This document shows, piece by piece, positions 16,432 through 25,346 of a stretch of DNA of 64,000 bases. The DNA is from Sphingomonas sp. Y38-1Y (GTDB lineage Bacteria; Pseudomonadota; Alphaproteobacteria; Sphingomonadales; Sphingomonadaceae): positions 1,426,001 through 1,490,000 of the forward strand of contig NZ_CP135916.1 of the NCBI RefSeq assembly GCF_032391395.1, read 5' to 3'. The translations under genes were made by a program, and so were the position numbers. The stretch's first letter is position 1. Every line of letters starts with the position of its first letter. The notes beneath the pieces are model-generated. The model made no database searches and was not told where the DNA came from. It worked only from the letters and a program-made list of their open reading frames with translations.

Positions 16432-17782
16432 CGCCCCGGTCGTCACCGCCGCCGAGATGCGGGCGGCGGAAGCGGCATGCTTCGCGCGCGGCACTGCCCA
16501 AGCCGAGCTGATGGCGCGCGCGGCACGAGCGGTCGCGCGAGAGACGGCATGTTTCGCGATGGGGCGGCCGGTGCTCGTGCTCGCAGGACCCGGCAACAAT
16601 GGCGGCGATGCCTTTGCAACCGCACGCTTTCTGGCCGAGGCAGGCCATGATGTCGTTGTCGCGGCACTCGGCGACCGTTGGGAAGGCGCGGCAGAGGCGA
16701 TGCGCACCGCATGGCGCGGGTCGACGGTGCCGCTGGCCGAAGCGCCGGCGCGGCCGGTGATCATCGACGGCCTGTTCGGCATCGGCCTGTCGCGCGCGAT
16801 CGAGGGTGACGTCGCGGCGGCGATCGAGCGGCTGCGGGCCAACGCCGACTTCGTGCTGGCGATCGACATTGCCTCCGGCCTCCACGCGGACAGCGGCGCG
16901 GCGCTGGGAGCGGTGCTGCGCGCCGATGCGACGCTGGCGCTCGGCGCGATCAAGCGCGGGCAGGTGCAGGGCGACGGCATCGCCGCGAGCGGCGCGGTGC
17001 TGCTCGACCGGATCGGCCTCGACATGACCCCGTCGGTACGGACGATCGCGCGGCCACGCCTGTCGCCGCCGAGCGCGGCGGACCACAAATATACGCGCGG
17101 GCTGGTCGGCGTCTTCGCGGGCGCGATGCCGGGCGCGGCGCGGCTGGCGGCGATCGCGGCGGCACGCGGCGGCGCCGGTTATGTCGTGCTGACCGGCGAG
17201 GACGCCCGGATGCCGCTGGAGGCGATCGTCCACCGCGAGACGATCGACGCCGGTAAGGCCGGCGCCGTGCTGATCGGACCGGGCCTGGGCCGCGACGATC
17301 AAGCTCGCACGGTGTGCGAGCATTGGCTGGCAAGTGATTGCGCTCTAATCATCGATGGCGATGCGCTTTCGCTCATCACGTCCGAGGCCATCGCAAGGCG
17401 GCACGCACCGACAATCCTCACGCCCCATGAAGGCGAATTCGCGCGGCTGTTCGGCGCCATTGAGGGCGATCGCATCGCCGCCGCGATCCATGCCGCGCAG
17501 ACGTCTCAGGCGACGGTCGTGCTCAAGGGCGCGCTGACGATCATCGCCTCGCCCGACGGTGGCGCGGTAGTCGCGCAGCCGCCCGCCTGGCTCTCGACCG
17601 CGGGCACCGGCGACGTGCTCGCAGGCCTCGTCGCCGCGCGGCTGGCGGGGTCGGGCGAGCCGGATCGCGCCGCGCGCGAGGCGGTCTGGCTGCATGCGCG
17701 CGCCGCGACGCTTGCGGGTCCGGCCTTCGTCGCCGATGATCTGGCGATGCACATTCCCCAAGCGATCGCCGAATGCCTGTGA
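16418..17782 (+). CDS. nnr: Bifunctional NAD(P)H-hydrate epimerase / ADP-dependent dehydratase
   Basis: Repairs damaged NAD(P)H hydrates. Two domains are fused in 454 residues. The N-terminal YjeF epimerase domain (about 1-205) shows VLAGPGNNGGDAFATARFL and IIDGLFGIGLSR. The C-terminal ribokinase-like dehydratase domain (about 215-454) shows KYTRGLVGVFAG, ILTPHEGEFARLFG and the catalytic LSTAGTGDVLAGLVAA. Both domains appear intact. The gene overlaps the lipoprotein gene before it and the methyltransferase gene after it. Confidence 0.95.
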   Translation: MIPPDAPVVTAAEMRAAEAACFARGTAQAELMARAARAVARETACFAMGRPVLVLAGPGNNGGDAFATARFLAEAGHDVVVAALGDRWEGAAEAMRTAWRGSTVPLAEAPARPVIIDGLFGIGLSRAIEGDVAAAIERLRANADFVLAIDIASGLHADSGAALGAVLRADATLALGAIKRGQVQGDGIAASGAVLLDRIGLDMTPSVRTIARPRLSPPSAADHKYTRGLVGVFAGAMPGAARLAAIAAARGGAGYVVLTGEDARMPLEAIVHRETIDAGKAGAVLIGPGLGRDDQARTVCEHWLASDCALIIDGDALSLITSEAIARRHAPTILTPHEGEFARLFGAIEGDRIAAAIHAAQTSQATVVLKGALTIIASPDGGAVVAQPPAWLSTAGTGDVLAGLVAARLAGSGEPDRAAREAVWLHARAATLAGPAFVADDLAMHIPQAIAECL

Positions 17783-18975
17783 ACGACGAAGACCCCGTGG
17801 TGCGCGTCGCCGCGCGCGGTGAGGGCATCACCGCCTCCGGTCGCCACGTGCCGCTGGCCGCACCCGGCGACCGCGTGTTCGAGGATGGCAGCATCCTTGC
17901 CGGCGCGCATCGCCAGGCGTCGCCATGCCGACACTATCCGCAATGCGGCGGCTGCCAGCTCCAGCATCTGGATGACGTCGCCTATGCCGCGTACCTCCAC
18001 GACCGGGTGGAGGGCGCGCTGCGGTCTCAAGGGCTGGAGGCGCCGATCCGCCCCGCGATCGTCAGCCCGCCGCGCACGCGCCGCCGAGCGACGCTCCATG
18101 CCGAGCGGCGCGGGCGGCAGGTGCATCTGGGCTTCACCCAGGCGCAGAGCCACGCGCTGATCGACCTCGATGAATGCTGGATCCTCGCGCCCGAGCTTTT
18201 CGCGCTGCTCCAGCCGCTGCGCGGGCTGCTGGCGGCGCAATTGCCGCAGAGCGGGCGGATCGACGTCCATCTGACGCTCGCCGACCAGGGAGTCGACGTG
18301 GTGCTCAAGGGGCGGTTGGCCGAGGGGCTGGCCGCGACCGAGGCGATCACCGCCTTCGCACGCCGGCACAAGCTGGCGCGGCTGTCGATCGACGACACCT
18401 ACGGTCCCGAAGCGCGCTGGGCGCCCGAGCCGGTGACGGTGACATTGGGCGGCGTCGCCGTGCCGCTGCCGCCGGGCTCGTTCCTCCAGGCGACGCGCGA
18501 GGGAGAGGCGGCGCTGGTCGACACGGCGCGCGAGATCGTCGGCGATGCGCGCATCGTCGCAGACCTGTTCGCCGGGCTCGGCACGTTCGCGTTGGGCGTG
18601 GACCCGTCGGCGCGCGTCTACGCCGGCGAGGGTGCGCGGGAGGCGATCCTGTCGCTCAAGGGCGCCGCCGCGATGGCCCAGCGGACGGTGTTCGCCGAGC
18701 ATCGCGACCTGTTCCGCCGCCCGCTGACCACCGAGGAGCTCGACCGGTTCGACGCGGTGATCCTCGACCCACCGCGCGCCGGCGCACGCGAGCAGGCCGC
18801 GGCGCTGGCGGGCGCGAAGGTGCCGCGCGTCGCCTATGTCTCCTGCAATCCCAGCAGCTTCGCGCGCGATGCCAAGACGATGTGCGAAGGGGGCTATCGG
18901 CTCGACTGGGTGCAGCCGGTCGGGCAGTTCCTGTGGTCGACGCATGTCGAACTGGTGGGGGCGTTCTCGCGGTGA
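17773..18975 (+). CDS. RlmD/TrmA-type class I SAM-dependent RNA methyltransferase
   Basis: Predicted 5-methyluridine methyltransferase for rRNA or tRNA. The 400 residues contain an N-terminal Fe-S cysteine set (SPCRHYPQCGGCQLQHL, about 52-68, plus C137 in DECWIL), a central insertion, the SAM-binding ADLFAGLGTFALGV, the VILDPPRAGAREQ motif and the catalytic cysteine in YVSCNPSSFARD. The N-terminal TRAM domain is short. The family includes RlmC, RlmD and TrmA, and the sequence alone does not settle which uridine is modified. Overlaps nnr by 10 bases. Confidence 0.9.
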   Translation: MPVNDEDPVVRVAARGEGITASGRHVPLAAPGDRVFEDGSILAGAHRQASPCRHYPQCGGCQLQHLDDVAYAAYLHDRVEGALRSQGLEAPIRPAIVSPPRTRRRATLHAERRGRQVHLGFTQAQSHALIDLDECWILAPELFALLQPLRGLLAAQLPQSGRIDVHLTLADQGVDVVLKGRLAEGLAATEAITAFARRHKLARLSIDDTYGPEARWAPEPVTVTLGGVAVPLPPGSFLQATREGEAALVDTAREIVGDARIVADLFAGLGTFALGVDPSARVYAGEGAREAILSLKGAAAMAQRTVFAEHRDLFRRPLTTEELDRFDAVILDPPRAGAREQAAALAGAKVPRVAYVSCNPSSFARDAKTMCEGGYRLDWVQPVGQFLWSTHVELVGAFSR

Positions 18976-18998
18976 CGCCGCGCTACGTCTCCGAGACG

Positions 18999-19745
18999 CT
19001 ATAGCGGCGGGTAATCCGCGCTCACGAAGAACAGCCCATCCGGCGGGGCATTGAGCCCCAGTGCCCCGCGATCCTTCGCCTCGAGCGCCGCCCGCACATC
19101 CTCCGGCGACCAGCGGCCTTGCCCTACCAGCGCGAGGCATCCCACCATCGATCGCACCTGATGGTGGAGGAACGAGCGCGCCGAAGCGAACACGCGGATC
19201 AGGTCGCCTTCCGTCACCACCTCCAGCCGGTCGAGCGTGCGCAGCGGGCTGTCGGCCTGGCAATGCGCGGAGCGGAAGGTGGTGAAGTCGTGGCGCCCCA
19301 CCAGCATCGCCGCCCCCGCCGCCATCGCCGCGACGTCGAGCGGCGGTGCGATCCGCCAGGCAAAGCCCTTCTCGATCGTCAGTGACGCGCGGCGCGTGCG
19401 GATGCGATATTCGTAGTGGCGAGCGATGCAGGAGAAGCGTGCGTGCCAGTCGTCCGGCACCACCTCGCACGCCAGCACCGCCACCGGGTTTGGGCGCAGC
19501 CGCGCGTTGAGCGCCTCCATCAGCCGGAACGGCGCGATCGGCTTGGCGATATCGCAATGCGCGCGCATGCCCAGAGCGTGAACACCCGTGTCGGTACGCC
19601 CCGCCGCCTGGACGAGCACTTCCTCGCCGGTCACCGCATGCGCGGCATCCTCGATCGCCTGCTGGACGCTGGGCCCATGGGCCTGATGCTGCCAGCCCAT
19701 GAAGGGGCGGCCATCCCACTCGATCGTCAGGGCAAAGCGCGTCAT
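18999..19745 (-). CDS. truA: tRNA pseudouridine(38-40) synthase
   Basis: Isomerises uridines 38-40 in the anticodon stem-loop of tRNAs. I start it at 19745, where the ATG overlaps the fmt stop (ATGA) and gives [19 protein letters not shown], the typical TruA N-terminus; 248 residues. The catalytic aspartate lies in [13 protein letters not shown]. The C-terminal [13 protein letters not shown] motif is diagnostic. It is downstream of, and translationally coupled to, fmt. Confidence 0.96.
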   Translation of the reverse strand: MTRFALTIEWDGRPFMGWQHQAHGPSVQQAIEDAAHAVTGEEVLVQAAGRTDTGVHALGMRAHCDIAKPIAPFRLMEALNARLRPNPVAVLACEVVPDDWHARFSCIARHYEYRIRTRRASLTIEKGFAWRIAPPLDVAAMAAGAAMLVGRHDFTTFRSAHCQADSPLRTLDRLEVVTEGDLIRVFASARSFLHHQVRSMVGCLALVGQGRWSPEDVRAALEAKDRGALGLNAPPDGLFFVSADYPPL

Positions 19746-20653
19746 CCGACGAGCGCACCCTCTGGGATCGAGAAGCCACGCAGGAGGTCGCCCGGCGTCA
19801 TCGCCGCGCGGCCCGCGCGCTGGACGAGCGTCGGCACCAGCAGCCCCTCGCTGCACCCGATCGCAAAGCCGGTCGCGTCCGCCACGATGGTCGCCGACGG
19901 CGCTTTGCCCGTCGACACCTCGGCGGCGAGCACGCGGATGCGCTCGCCGCGCACGTCGAACCAGGCACCGGGGGCGGGGTTGAAGGCGCGGACCTGCCGC
20001 TCGACCTCGATCGCCGGCCGGTGGAAGTCGAGCTTCGCCTCCGCCTTCTCGATCTTGGCGGCATGGGTCACACCCTCTGCCGATTGCGGCACGGGCGGAT
20101 AGGCGTCGGGGTCGCCCAGCACCTCGACCATCGCCGCCGCGCCCAGCGCCGCGAGTTCGTCGGTCAGCGCGCCCGCGGTCTTGTCGGCGACCAGCGTGCG
20201 GCGTTCCAGGCGGACGGGGCCGGTGTCGAGGCCCGCTTCCATCTGCATGATGCCAACGCCCGTCCACTCGTCGCCCGCCAGGATCGCGCGCTGGATCGGC
20301 GCCGCGCCCCGCCAGCGCGGCAAGAGCGAGGCATGAACGTTGAGGCAACCGAGCCGCGGCGCATCCAGCACCGCACGCGGCAGGATCAGTCCATAGGCGG
20401 CGACCACCGCAACGTCGGCGTCATGCGCGGCGAACACCGCTTGCGCGTCCACGTCGCGCAGTGTCACGGGGGTCAGCACGGGCACGTCCATCGCCTCTGC
20501 CTCGGCCTGGACAGGGGAGGGGGTCAGCGCCTTGCCGCGTCCCGCGCGCCGCGGCGGCTGGGAGTAGGCGGCGACGATCGAGTGGCCGGCATCCGCCAGC
20601 GCGCGAAGCACCGGCACCGCGAAATGGGGCGTGCCCATGAAGACGATCCGCAT
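19742..20653 (-). CDS. fmt: Methionyl-tRNA formyltransferase
   Basis: Formylates initiator Met-tRNA using 10-formyltetrahydrofolate. The 303-residue protein begins [16 protein letters not shown], has the catalytic [20 protein letters not shown] segment with the conserved Asn and His, and MEAGLDTGP with the catalytic Asp. The C-terminal OB-like tRNA-binding domain follows from about residue 205. Divergent from recR-def, with peptide deformylase, the next enzyme acting on the formyl group, 1.7 kb away. Confidence 0.97.
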   Translation of the reverse strand: MRIVFMGTPHFAVPVLRALADAGHSIVAAYSQPPRRAGRGKALTPSPVQAEAEAMDVPVLTPVTLRDVDAQAVFAAHDADVAVVAAYGLILPRAVLDAPRLGCLNVHASLLPRWRGAAPIQRAILAGDEWTGVGIMQMEAGLDTGPVRLERRTLVADKTAGALTDELAALGAAAMVEVLGDPDAYPPVPQSAEGVTHAAKIEKAEAKLDFHRPAIEVERQVRAFNPAPGAWFDVRGERIRVLAAEVSTGKAPSATIVADATGFAIGCSEGLLVPTLVQRAGRAAMTPGDLLRGFSIPEGALVG

Positions 20654-20707
20654 GGCCCCCCTTCGCCGCTTGGCAGGCGGGCGCGCAACCCCCTATCTTG
20701 GGCGCAC

Positions 20708-21304
20708 ATGGCTTCTTCCGAAATCGAGGCGCTCACCCAGGCGCTGGCGCGGCTTCCCGGCCTCGGCCCCCGCTCGGCGCGGCGTGCGGTGCTGCACCTG
20801 CTCAAGCGGCGCGAGACCGCGCTGGCGCCGCTCCTGGGCGCGCTGGCGGCGGTGAACGATCGCCTGGCGACCTGCTCGACCTGCGGCAACGTCGATACCG
20901 CCGACCCTTGCGCGATCTGCGCCGATCCGCGCCGCGACGCGCGGTCGCTCTGCGTGGTCGAGGAAGTGGCCGACCTGTGGGCGCTCGAACGCTCGCGGCT
21001 GTTCCCGGGGCGCTTCCACGTGCTGGGCGGGCGGTTGTCGGCGCTGGAGGGCGTGCGGCCCGAGGATCTGTCGATCGACGCGCTGATCCGGCGGCTGGAG
21101 GCGGGCGGCGTCGAGGAGGTAGTGCTGGCGATGAACGCCACGCTGGAGGGCCAGACGACCGCGCATTACCTGGCCGACCGGCTGGAGCGATTTCCAGTGC
21201 GCGTGACGCAGCTCGCCCACGGCCTGCCGGTCGGCGGCGAGCTCGATTATCTGGACGAGGGGACGCTGGCGCAGGCGCTTAGGGCAAGGCGGCCGGTTTC
21301 GTAG
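20708..21304 (+). CDS. recR: Recombination mediator protein RecR
   Basis: Works with RecF and RecO to load RecA on gapped DNA. The ATG at 20708 gives 198 residues, the normal RecR length. The N-terminal helix-hairpin-helix reads [20 protein letters not shown]. The zinc finger CSTCGN...CAIC follows at about 57-72. Next come the Toprim segment ([15 protein letters not shown]) and the C-terminal [20 protein letters not shown]. It is not adjacent to dnaX in this window. Confidence 0.97.
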   Translation: MASSEIEALTQALARLPGLGPRSARRAVLHLLKRRETALAPLLGALAAVNDRLATCSTCGNVDTADPCAICADPRRDARSLCVVEEVADLWALERSRLFPGRFHVLGGRLSALEGVRPEDLSIDALIRRLEAGGVEEVVLAMNATLEGQTTAHYLADRLERFPVRVTQLAHGLPVGGELDYLDEGTLAQALRARRPVS

Positions 21305-21316
21305 GGCGGCGGACTG

Positions 21317-21407
21317 GGCACGTGCTTCGACAGGCTCAGCACGAACGGTTTCTTCGTGGCTAGCCGCGCGCCCCTCCGTTCGTCCTGAGCTTGTCGAAGG
21401 ACGTGCC
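21317..21407. repeat. Bipartite palindrome between recR and def
   Basis: Arms GGCACGTGCTTCGACAGGCT (21317 onward) and CCTGAGCTTGTCGAAGGACG (about 21384-21403) are reverse-complementary; the units are the same as at 3573 and 6251 but arranged the other way round. Confidence 0.8.
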
Positions 21408-21466
21408 GAAGACGGTGCGCCCGCCTCAAACTTGACCCCGCCCGCGCGCGCCGCCATTTTACCAGC

Positions 21467-21994
21467 ATGGCCGTCCTCCCCATCATCGAAGTGCCCGATC
21501 CGCGGCTCAAGCTCGTCTCCGAACCCGTCGAGGGCGTGACCGACGAGGTCCGTCAGCTCGTCACCGACATGTTCGACACGATGTACGACGCCCCCGGCAT
21601 CGGCCTCGCCGCGATCCAGGTGGCGGTGCCCAAGCGCGTGCTCGTCATCGATCTTCAGGAGGAAGCGGACGAGGACGGCAAGCCGATCCGCGCACCCCAC
21701 GCCTTCATCAACCCAGAGATCCTCGAGGTATCTGACGAGCGGCGCTGCTATCAGGAAGGCTGCCTCTCGATTCCCGAGATGTATGCGGAGGTCGAGCGTC
21801 CCGATCGCTGCCGCGCACGCTGGTTCGACCTCGACGGCAACGTCCAGGAGGCGTGGTTCGACGGGCTGATGTCGACCTGTCTCCAGCACGAGATGGATCA
21901 CCTGAACGGCGTCCTGTTCATCGACCACCTCTCCCGCCTCAAGCGCGACATGGTGCTGAAGAAACTCGCCAAGCTGAGGAAGTCGGCGGCTTGA
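21467..21994 (+). CDS. def: Peptide deformylase
   Basis: Removes the N-formyl group from nascent proteins. The 175-residue metalloenzyme has all three motifs: GIGLAAIQ (about 45-52), EGCLSIPE with the metal-ligand Cys, and QHEMDHLNG with the two metal-ligand histidines and catalytic Glu. It starts [15 protein letters not shown], typical of alphaproteobacterial Def. The formyltransferase fmt lies upstream on the other strand. Confidence 0.97.
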   Translation: MAVLPIIEVPDPRLKLVSEPVEGVTDEVRQLVTDMFDTMYDAPGIGLAAIQVAVPKRVLVIDLQEEADEDGKPIRAPHAFINPEILEVSDERRCYQEGCLSIPEMYAEVERPDRCRARWFDLDGNVQEAWFDGLMSTCLQHEMDHLNGVLFIDHLSRLKRDMVLKKLAKLRKSAA

Positions 21995-22047
21995 GGCCGT
22001 GACGTCAAGCCTGTAGGTTCGCGCTCCGTTCACCCCCGGAGCGCTTC

Positions 22048-23454
22048 ATGGATCCCGTTTTCGCGATATTGCTCGTCGTCGCCGCGCTCGTTGTCGGCGC
22101 GGTGCTGGGCTGGTTCCTCGGCAATCGCGGGGTCGAGAGCGTGCGCGCCGAGCGCGACGCGCGCGAGGACGAGTTCAAGAAGGCGATCACCGACCTGGCG
22201 CTCGCCAGCGACCGCGCCGCACGGATGGGCGATCTGGTCGCCGAGAACGAGACGCTGCGGATCGAGCGCGACGCCGCGCGCCTCGACCTCGCGACGCTCA
22301 AGGCCGACGCCCGCGCGTTCGAGGCGCGGCTGGAGGAGTTCAAGGCGGCCAAGGATCTGATGGCCGCGCAATTCGCCGAAGTGTCGAACCGACTGCTGGG
22401 CGAGGCGCAGAACGCCTTCCTTGCCCGCGCGCAGGAACGCTTCCACCAGGCGAGCGACAGCAACGAGGTCAAGATCAAGGCGCTGCTGGCGCCCGTCGAG
22501 CAGACGCTCAAGCGCTATGAGGCGCGGATTGAGACCGTCGAGAAGGAGCGGACCGAGGCGTATGGCCAGCTCAAGGGCCTGATGGAAGGCATGCGCGCCG
22601 GCCAGGAGGGCGTGCGGGCGGAGGCGGCGAAGCTCGTCAATTCGCTGCGCGCCGCGCCCAAGGCGCGCGGGCGCTGGGGCGAGCAGCAGCTTCGCAACGT
22701 GCTGGAGACGTGTGGGCTTGCCGAGCATACCGACTTCCTCATGGAGGTGTCGGTCGATGCGGACGGCGGACGGCTACGCCCCGACGCGATCGTCAAGGTG
22801 CCGGGCAACTCGATCCTGGTCATCGATGCCAAGGTGTCGCTCAACGCCTATCAGGACGCTTACGGCGCGATTGATGAGGCTGAGCGCAAAAGGCACCTCG
22901 ATGCGCACGTCGCTTCAATGCGCGCGCACGTGAACGCTTTGGGCAACAAGGCTTATCAAGGCCAGTTCGAGAACACGCCAGAATTCGTCATCATGTTCGT
23001 TCCGGGCGAGCATTTCCTGTCCGCAGCGCTGGAGTACGAGCCCGGTCTTTGGGACTTCGCCTTCTCGAAGAAGGTCCTTCTCGCCACGCCAACCAACCTG
23101 ATTGCCATTGCCCGAACCGTGTCGGCGGTGTGGCGCCAGGAAAAGCTGGCGGGCGAGGCACGGCAGATCGCCGAACTCGGCCGCGAGCTCCACGCGCGTG
23201 TCGCGACGATGGGGATGCACATCGCCAAGGTCGGCAAGAACCTGGAGACCGCGACGACCGCCTACAACGCGTTCGTCGGTTCGATCGAGAGCCAGGTGAT
23301 GACCCAGGCCAAGCGGTTCGAGACGCTCAACATCGACACCGGCGCCAAGTCGATCGAACCGCTGCCGATGGTCGAGGCGCACCCCCGCCCCTTGAGCAAG
23401 CTCAAGGCCGAGGAGCCGGCAGAGCCGCCGGCGCTGCCGGAGGCCGCGGAGTAG
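22048..23454 (+). CDS. rmuC: DNA recombination protein RmuC
   Basis: RmuC-family protein, a putative nuclease-fold factor that limits inversions at repeats. The 468 residues start with one membrane helix (FAILLVVAALVVGAVLGWFLG), followed by a long Ala/Glu/Arg-rich coiled coil (about 25-190) and the conserved RmuC domain with RGRWGEQQLRNVLE and the PDAIVKVPGNSILVIDAKVSLNAY region. The C-terminal tail is Pro/Ala/Glu-rich. Its last 53 bases overlap the 3' end of the opposite-strand gene 23402-24118. Confidence 0.95.
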   Translation: MDPVFAILLVVAALVVGAVLGWFLGNRGVESVRAERDAREDEFKKAITDLALASDRAARMGDLVAENETLRIERDAARLDLATLKADARAFEARLEEFKAAKDLMAAQFAEVSNRLLGEAQNAFLARAQERFHQASDSNEVKIKALLAPVEQTLKRYEARIETVEKERTEAYGQLKGLMEGMRAGQEGVRAEAAKLVNSLRAAPKARGRWGEQQLRNVLETCGLAEHTDFLMEVSVDADGGRLRPDAIVKVPGNSILVIDAKVSLNAYQDAYGAIDEAERKRHLDAHVASMRAHVNALGNKAYQGQFENTPEFVIMFVPGEHFLSAALEYEPGLWDFAFSKKVLLATPTNLIAIARTVSAVWRQEKLAGEARQIAELGRELHARVATMGMHIAKVGKNLETATTAYNAFVGSIESQVMTQAKRFETLNIDTGAKSIEPLPMVEAHPRPLSKLKAEEPAEPPALPEAAE

Positions 23455-24118
23455 CAGCGCGGCGCCAAGGCGGCGGCTCCGTCGCCGGGCGCCAGCACGG
23501 CTCCAGCGCGGCGGCCAGGCGAATCGCCCAGCCGCTCGGAAGGTGATCGGCGATACGGCCCGAGAAGGTCGTCTTCCGCGTATAATCGCCGGCAAAGCTG
23601 ACGGTTACCTTGTCGAAATGAAGGAACATCTCGATCGGTCGGATGGCCTTCGGACGGGTCACCGCCGGGGGCACCCATTCAGCGCGCTCGGCATCCGGGA
23701 CCACGGCCATCGCGCCGGGGCAGCTGGAAAGGTCGGCCTCAAGCCAATCGAGCTCAAGTTCGTCGAGGACGAGGGCCACCTGATCCGCCGTTTTGGCGCC
23801 AGCCTGTTTCACGCGCCCGACGATCGCCGCGCCGGCCCAGCGTGGCCGCTCCACGGTTTTGGCATTCGGTGCCCGGACCATCCTGGCGATCAGGGTGGGT
23901 TGGCAGTTGGGACCTCGCTTCCCCACACAATCGCGTTGGATCGCGATGGCATAGACTGGAAACGCATAGTCATCGCCGAGGTACTGGATTTCGACCAACG
24001 CATGCGAGCGATTGCCAAACAGCCGCGCCGGATCGAAGGCGAGCTTGATGATCGTCTCCTGCGGCTCGACCCCGATCGGCGGCATCTGCGCCGCGAGCAG
24101 CGCCGCCAGCCCGATCAC
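23402..24118 (-). CDS. Hypothetical exported protein
   Basis: A 238-residue product from a GTG start; the start overlaps the stop of the META-domain gene (GTGA), so the two are cotranscribed. The N-terminus (VIGLAALLAAQMPPIG) could be a short signal sequence. Two cysteines (QRDCVGKRGPNC) may pair. The last 35 residues are Pro/Arg/Ala-rich low complexity, and their coding stretch overlaps the 3' end of rmuC on the other strand. No family was recognised; convergent overlap suggests the tail is not critical. Confidence 0.65.
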   Translation of the reverse strand: MIGLAALLAAQMPPIGVEPQETIIKLAFDPARLFGNRSHALVEIQYLGDDYAFPVYAIAIQRDCVGKRGPNCQPTLIARMVRAPNAKTVERPRWAGAAIVGRVKQAGAKTADQVALVLDELELDWLEADLSSCPGAMAVVPDAERAEWVPPAVTRPKAIRPIEMFLHFDKVTVSFAGDYTRKTTFSGRIADHLPSGWAIRLAAALEPCWRPATEPPPWRRAATPRPPAAPAALPAPRP

Positions 24119-24810
24119 GGCCGCACCGGCACCAGCGTCACCGCCGCCGACCCATCCGCGTTGGCAAGCATCACCCCATCCTTGCCGCGCACCAGCGTCA
24201 GCGGGCCGCGCAGCGCCGTCGTCAGCCGCTGCTCCTGCGCCATCGCCGGGCCGGGGCAGGCCATGCGCGTCGTCGCGGCGGCGGCGATCGTCACCTGATC
24301 GCCGCTTAGCGTATAGCTCGCGGTCAGGCGGTTGCAGCCGGTGGTGCCGGTCAGCCGGCCGCCATCGAAGCGCAGCGTCGCCGGCTGCGGTCCGCCGGGC
24401 GACTCGCCGCCGATCGCGTTCACCCGCCAGTCGCGGCCTTCCAGCGCGTTGTCGGGCTTCGATTCGCCGCAGCCTTTCAACTCGCGGCCATCCACGGTGA
24501 CGCGGACGGTGTCGGGATAGGTCTTGTCGCTCATGCCGTCGCTACAGGGGACGTGGGTGATGTCGAGCGTCAGCCGCGGCGTCACATAGCGCTCGCCGTT
24601 GAAGCTCGGGCGCGCGGGCGGCGCCGCGACGGCGATCGTCCGGCCCTCCGCATCGGCGAAGGCCATCTGCCCATCGGCAATGCCGAGCGACCAGAAGGGC
24701 TCGGTGCCCACCGCGCCATAGCGGGTGCCATTGGCGGCAGGCGGCGGCTCGACGCCGCTCATCGGCGTGCAGGCGGCGAGGGCGACGAGGGGGATAAAAC
24801 GGCGGATCAT
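24115..24810 (-). CDS. META-domain lipoprotein (HslJ-like)
   Basis: Predicted lipoprotein of 231 residues; the lipobox is MIRRFIPLVALAAC. The first half (about 25-130) has FWSLGI and Cys pairs (HVPCSDGMSD, LKGCGESKPD) as in a COG3650-like domain. The second half is a META domain with ATLRFDGGRLTGTTGCNRLTASY and a closing Cys in RMACPGPAMAQEQRL. Related HslJ proteins are linked to heat and antibiotic resistance, but no specific role can be read here. Start chosen at the ATG giving the lipobox. Confidence 0.82.
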   Translation of the reverse strand: MIRRFIPLVALAACTPMSGVEPPPAANGTRYGAVGTEPFWSLGIADGQMAFADAEGRTIAVAAPPARPSFNGERYVTPRLTLDITHVPCSDGMSDKTYPDTVRVTVDGRELKGCGESKPDNALEGRDWRVNAIGGESPGGPQPATLRFDGGRLTGTTGCNRLTASYTLSGDQVTIAAAATTRMACPGPAMAQEQRLTTALRGPLTLVRGKDGVMLANADGSAAVTLVPVRP

Positions 24811-24868
24811 GCCCGCCTTCTTGAGCCCTGCGGATGAACGATCGGTGACAGCGGCGCGGCCAGCCCCT

Positions 24869-25300
24869 ATGGCGCGCTCCGTGACTGCGCTCCGCCGCCT
24901 GTTCCGCAACCATGTCTGGATCGCCGCGCTGATCGTCGCGGCGGCGCTGCTGGTGCGCGTCGCGGTGCCCGCCGGGTTCATGGCGGGCGAGAGCGCCGAC
25001 GGACGCCTCACGGTGATGGTCTGCTCGGGCGAGGGTTCGCGCGCGATGACGATCGCGATCCCGGGCCTTGGCGAGCGCGGCCAGACGCCCGCGTCCGGCG
25101 AGCACGACAAGCCCGGCGCGCCCTGCGCCTTTGCGGGGCTTGCGGCACCGTGGCTGGGCAGTGCCGATCCGATCCTGCTGTTCGCCGCGCTCGCCATCGT
25201 CGCCGCCGCGCTGCTGTTCGCCGTGCCGCCCCGGCGCCGCGACGTCGCGCTGCGGCTTCGACCGCCGCTCCGGGGACCGCCCGCTTTCTCGAACGCCTGA
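24869..25300 (+). CDS. DUF2946-like small membrane protein
   Basis: A 143-residue protein with an N-terminal membrane helix (VWIAALIVAAALLVRVAVPAG), a periplasmic loop with two cysteines (VMVCSGEG and APCAFAGL) and His (GEHDK), and a second helix (PILLFAALAIVAAALLFAVPP). This layout matches DUF2946-type proteins, which are often found next to metal-related TonB receptors. It is followed after 46 bases by such a receptor and a PepSY protein, so a part in the same uptake system is inferred. Start at 24869 places the first helix properly. Confidence 0.7.
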   Translation: MARSVTALRRLFRNHVWIAALIVAAALLVRVAVPAGFMAGESADGRLTVMVCSGEGSRAMTIAIPGLGERGQTPASGEHDKPGAPCAFAGLAAPWLGSADPILLFAALAIVAAALLFAVPPRRRDVALRLRPPLRGPPAFSNA

Positions 25301-25346
25301 GCCTTTCCTGCGCGCGCCCGCGCGCCTCAGTCCTTCGAGGTTTTTC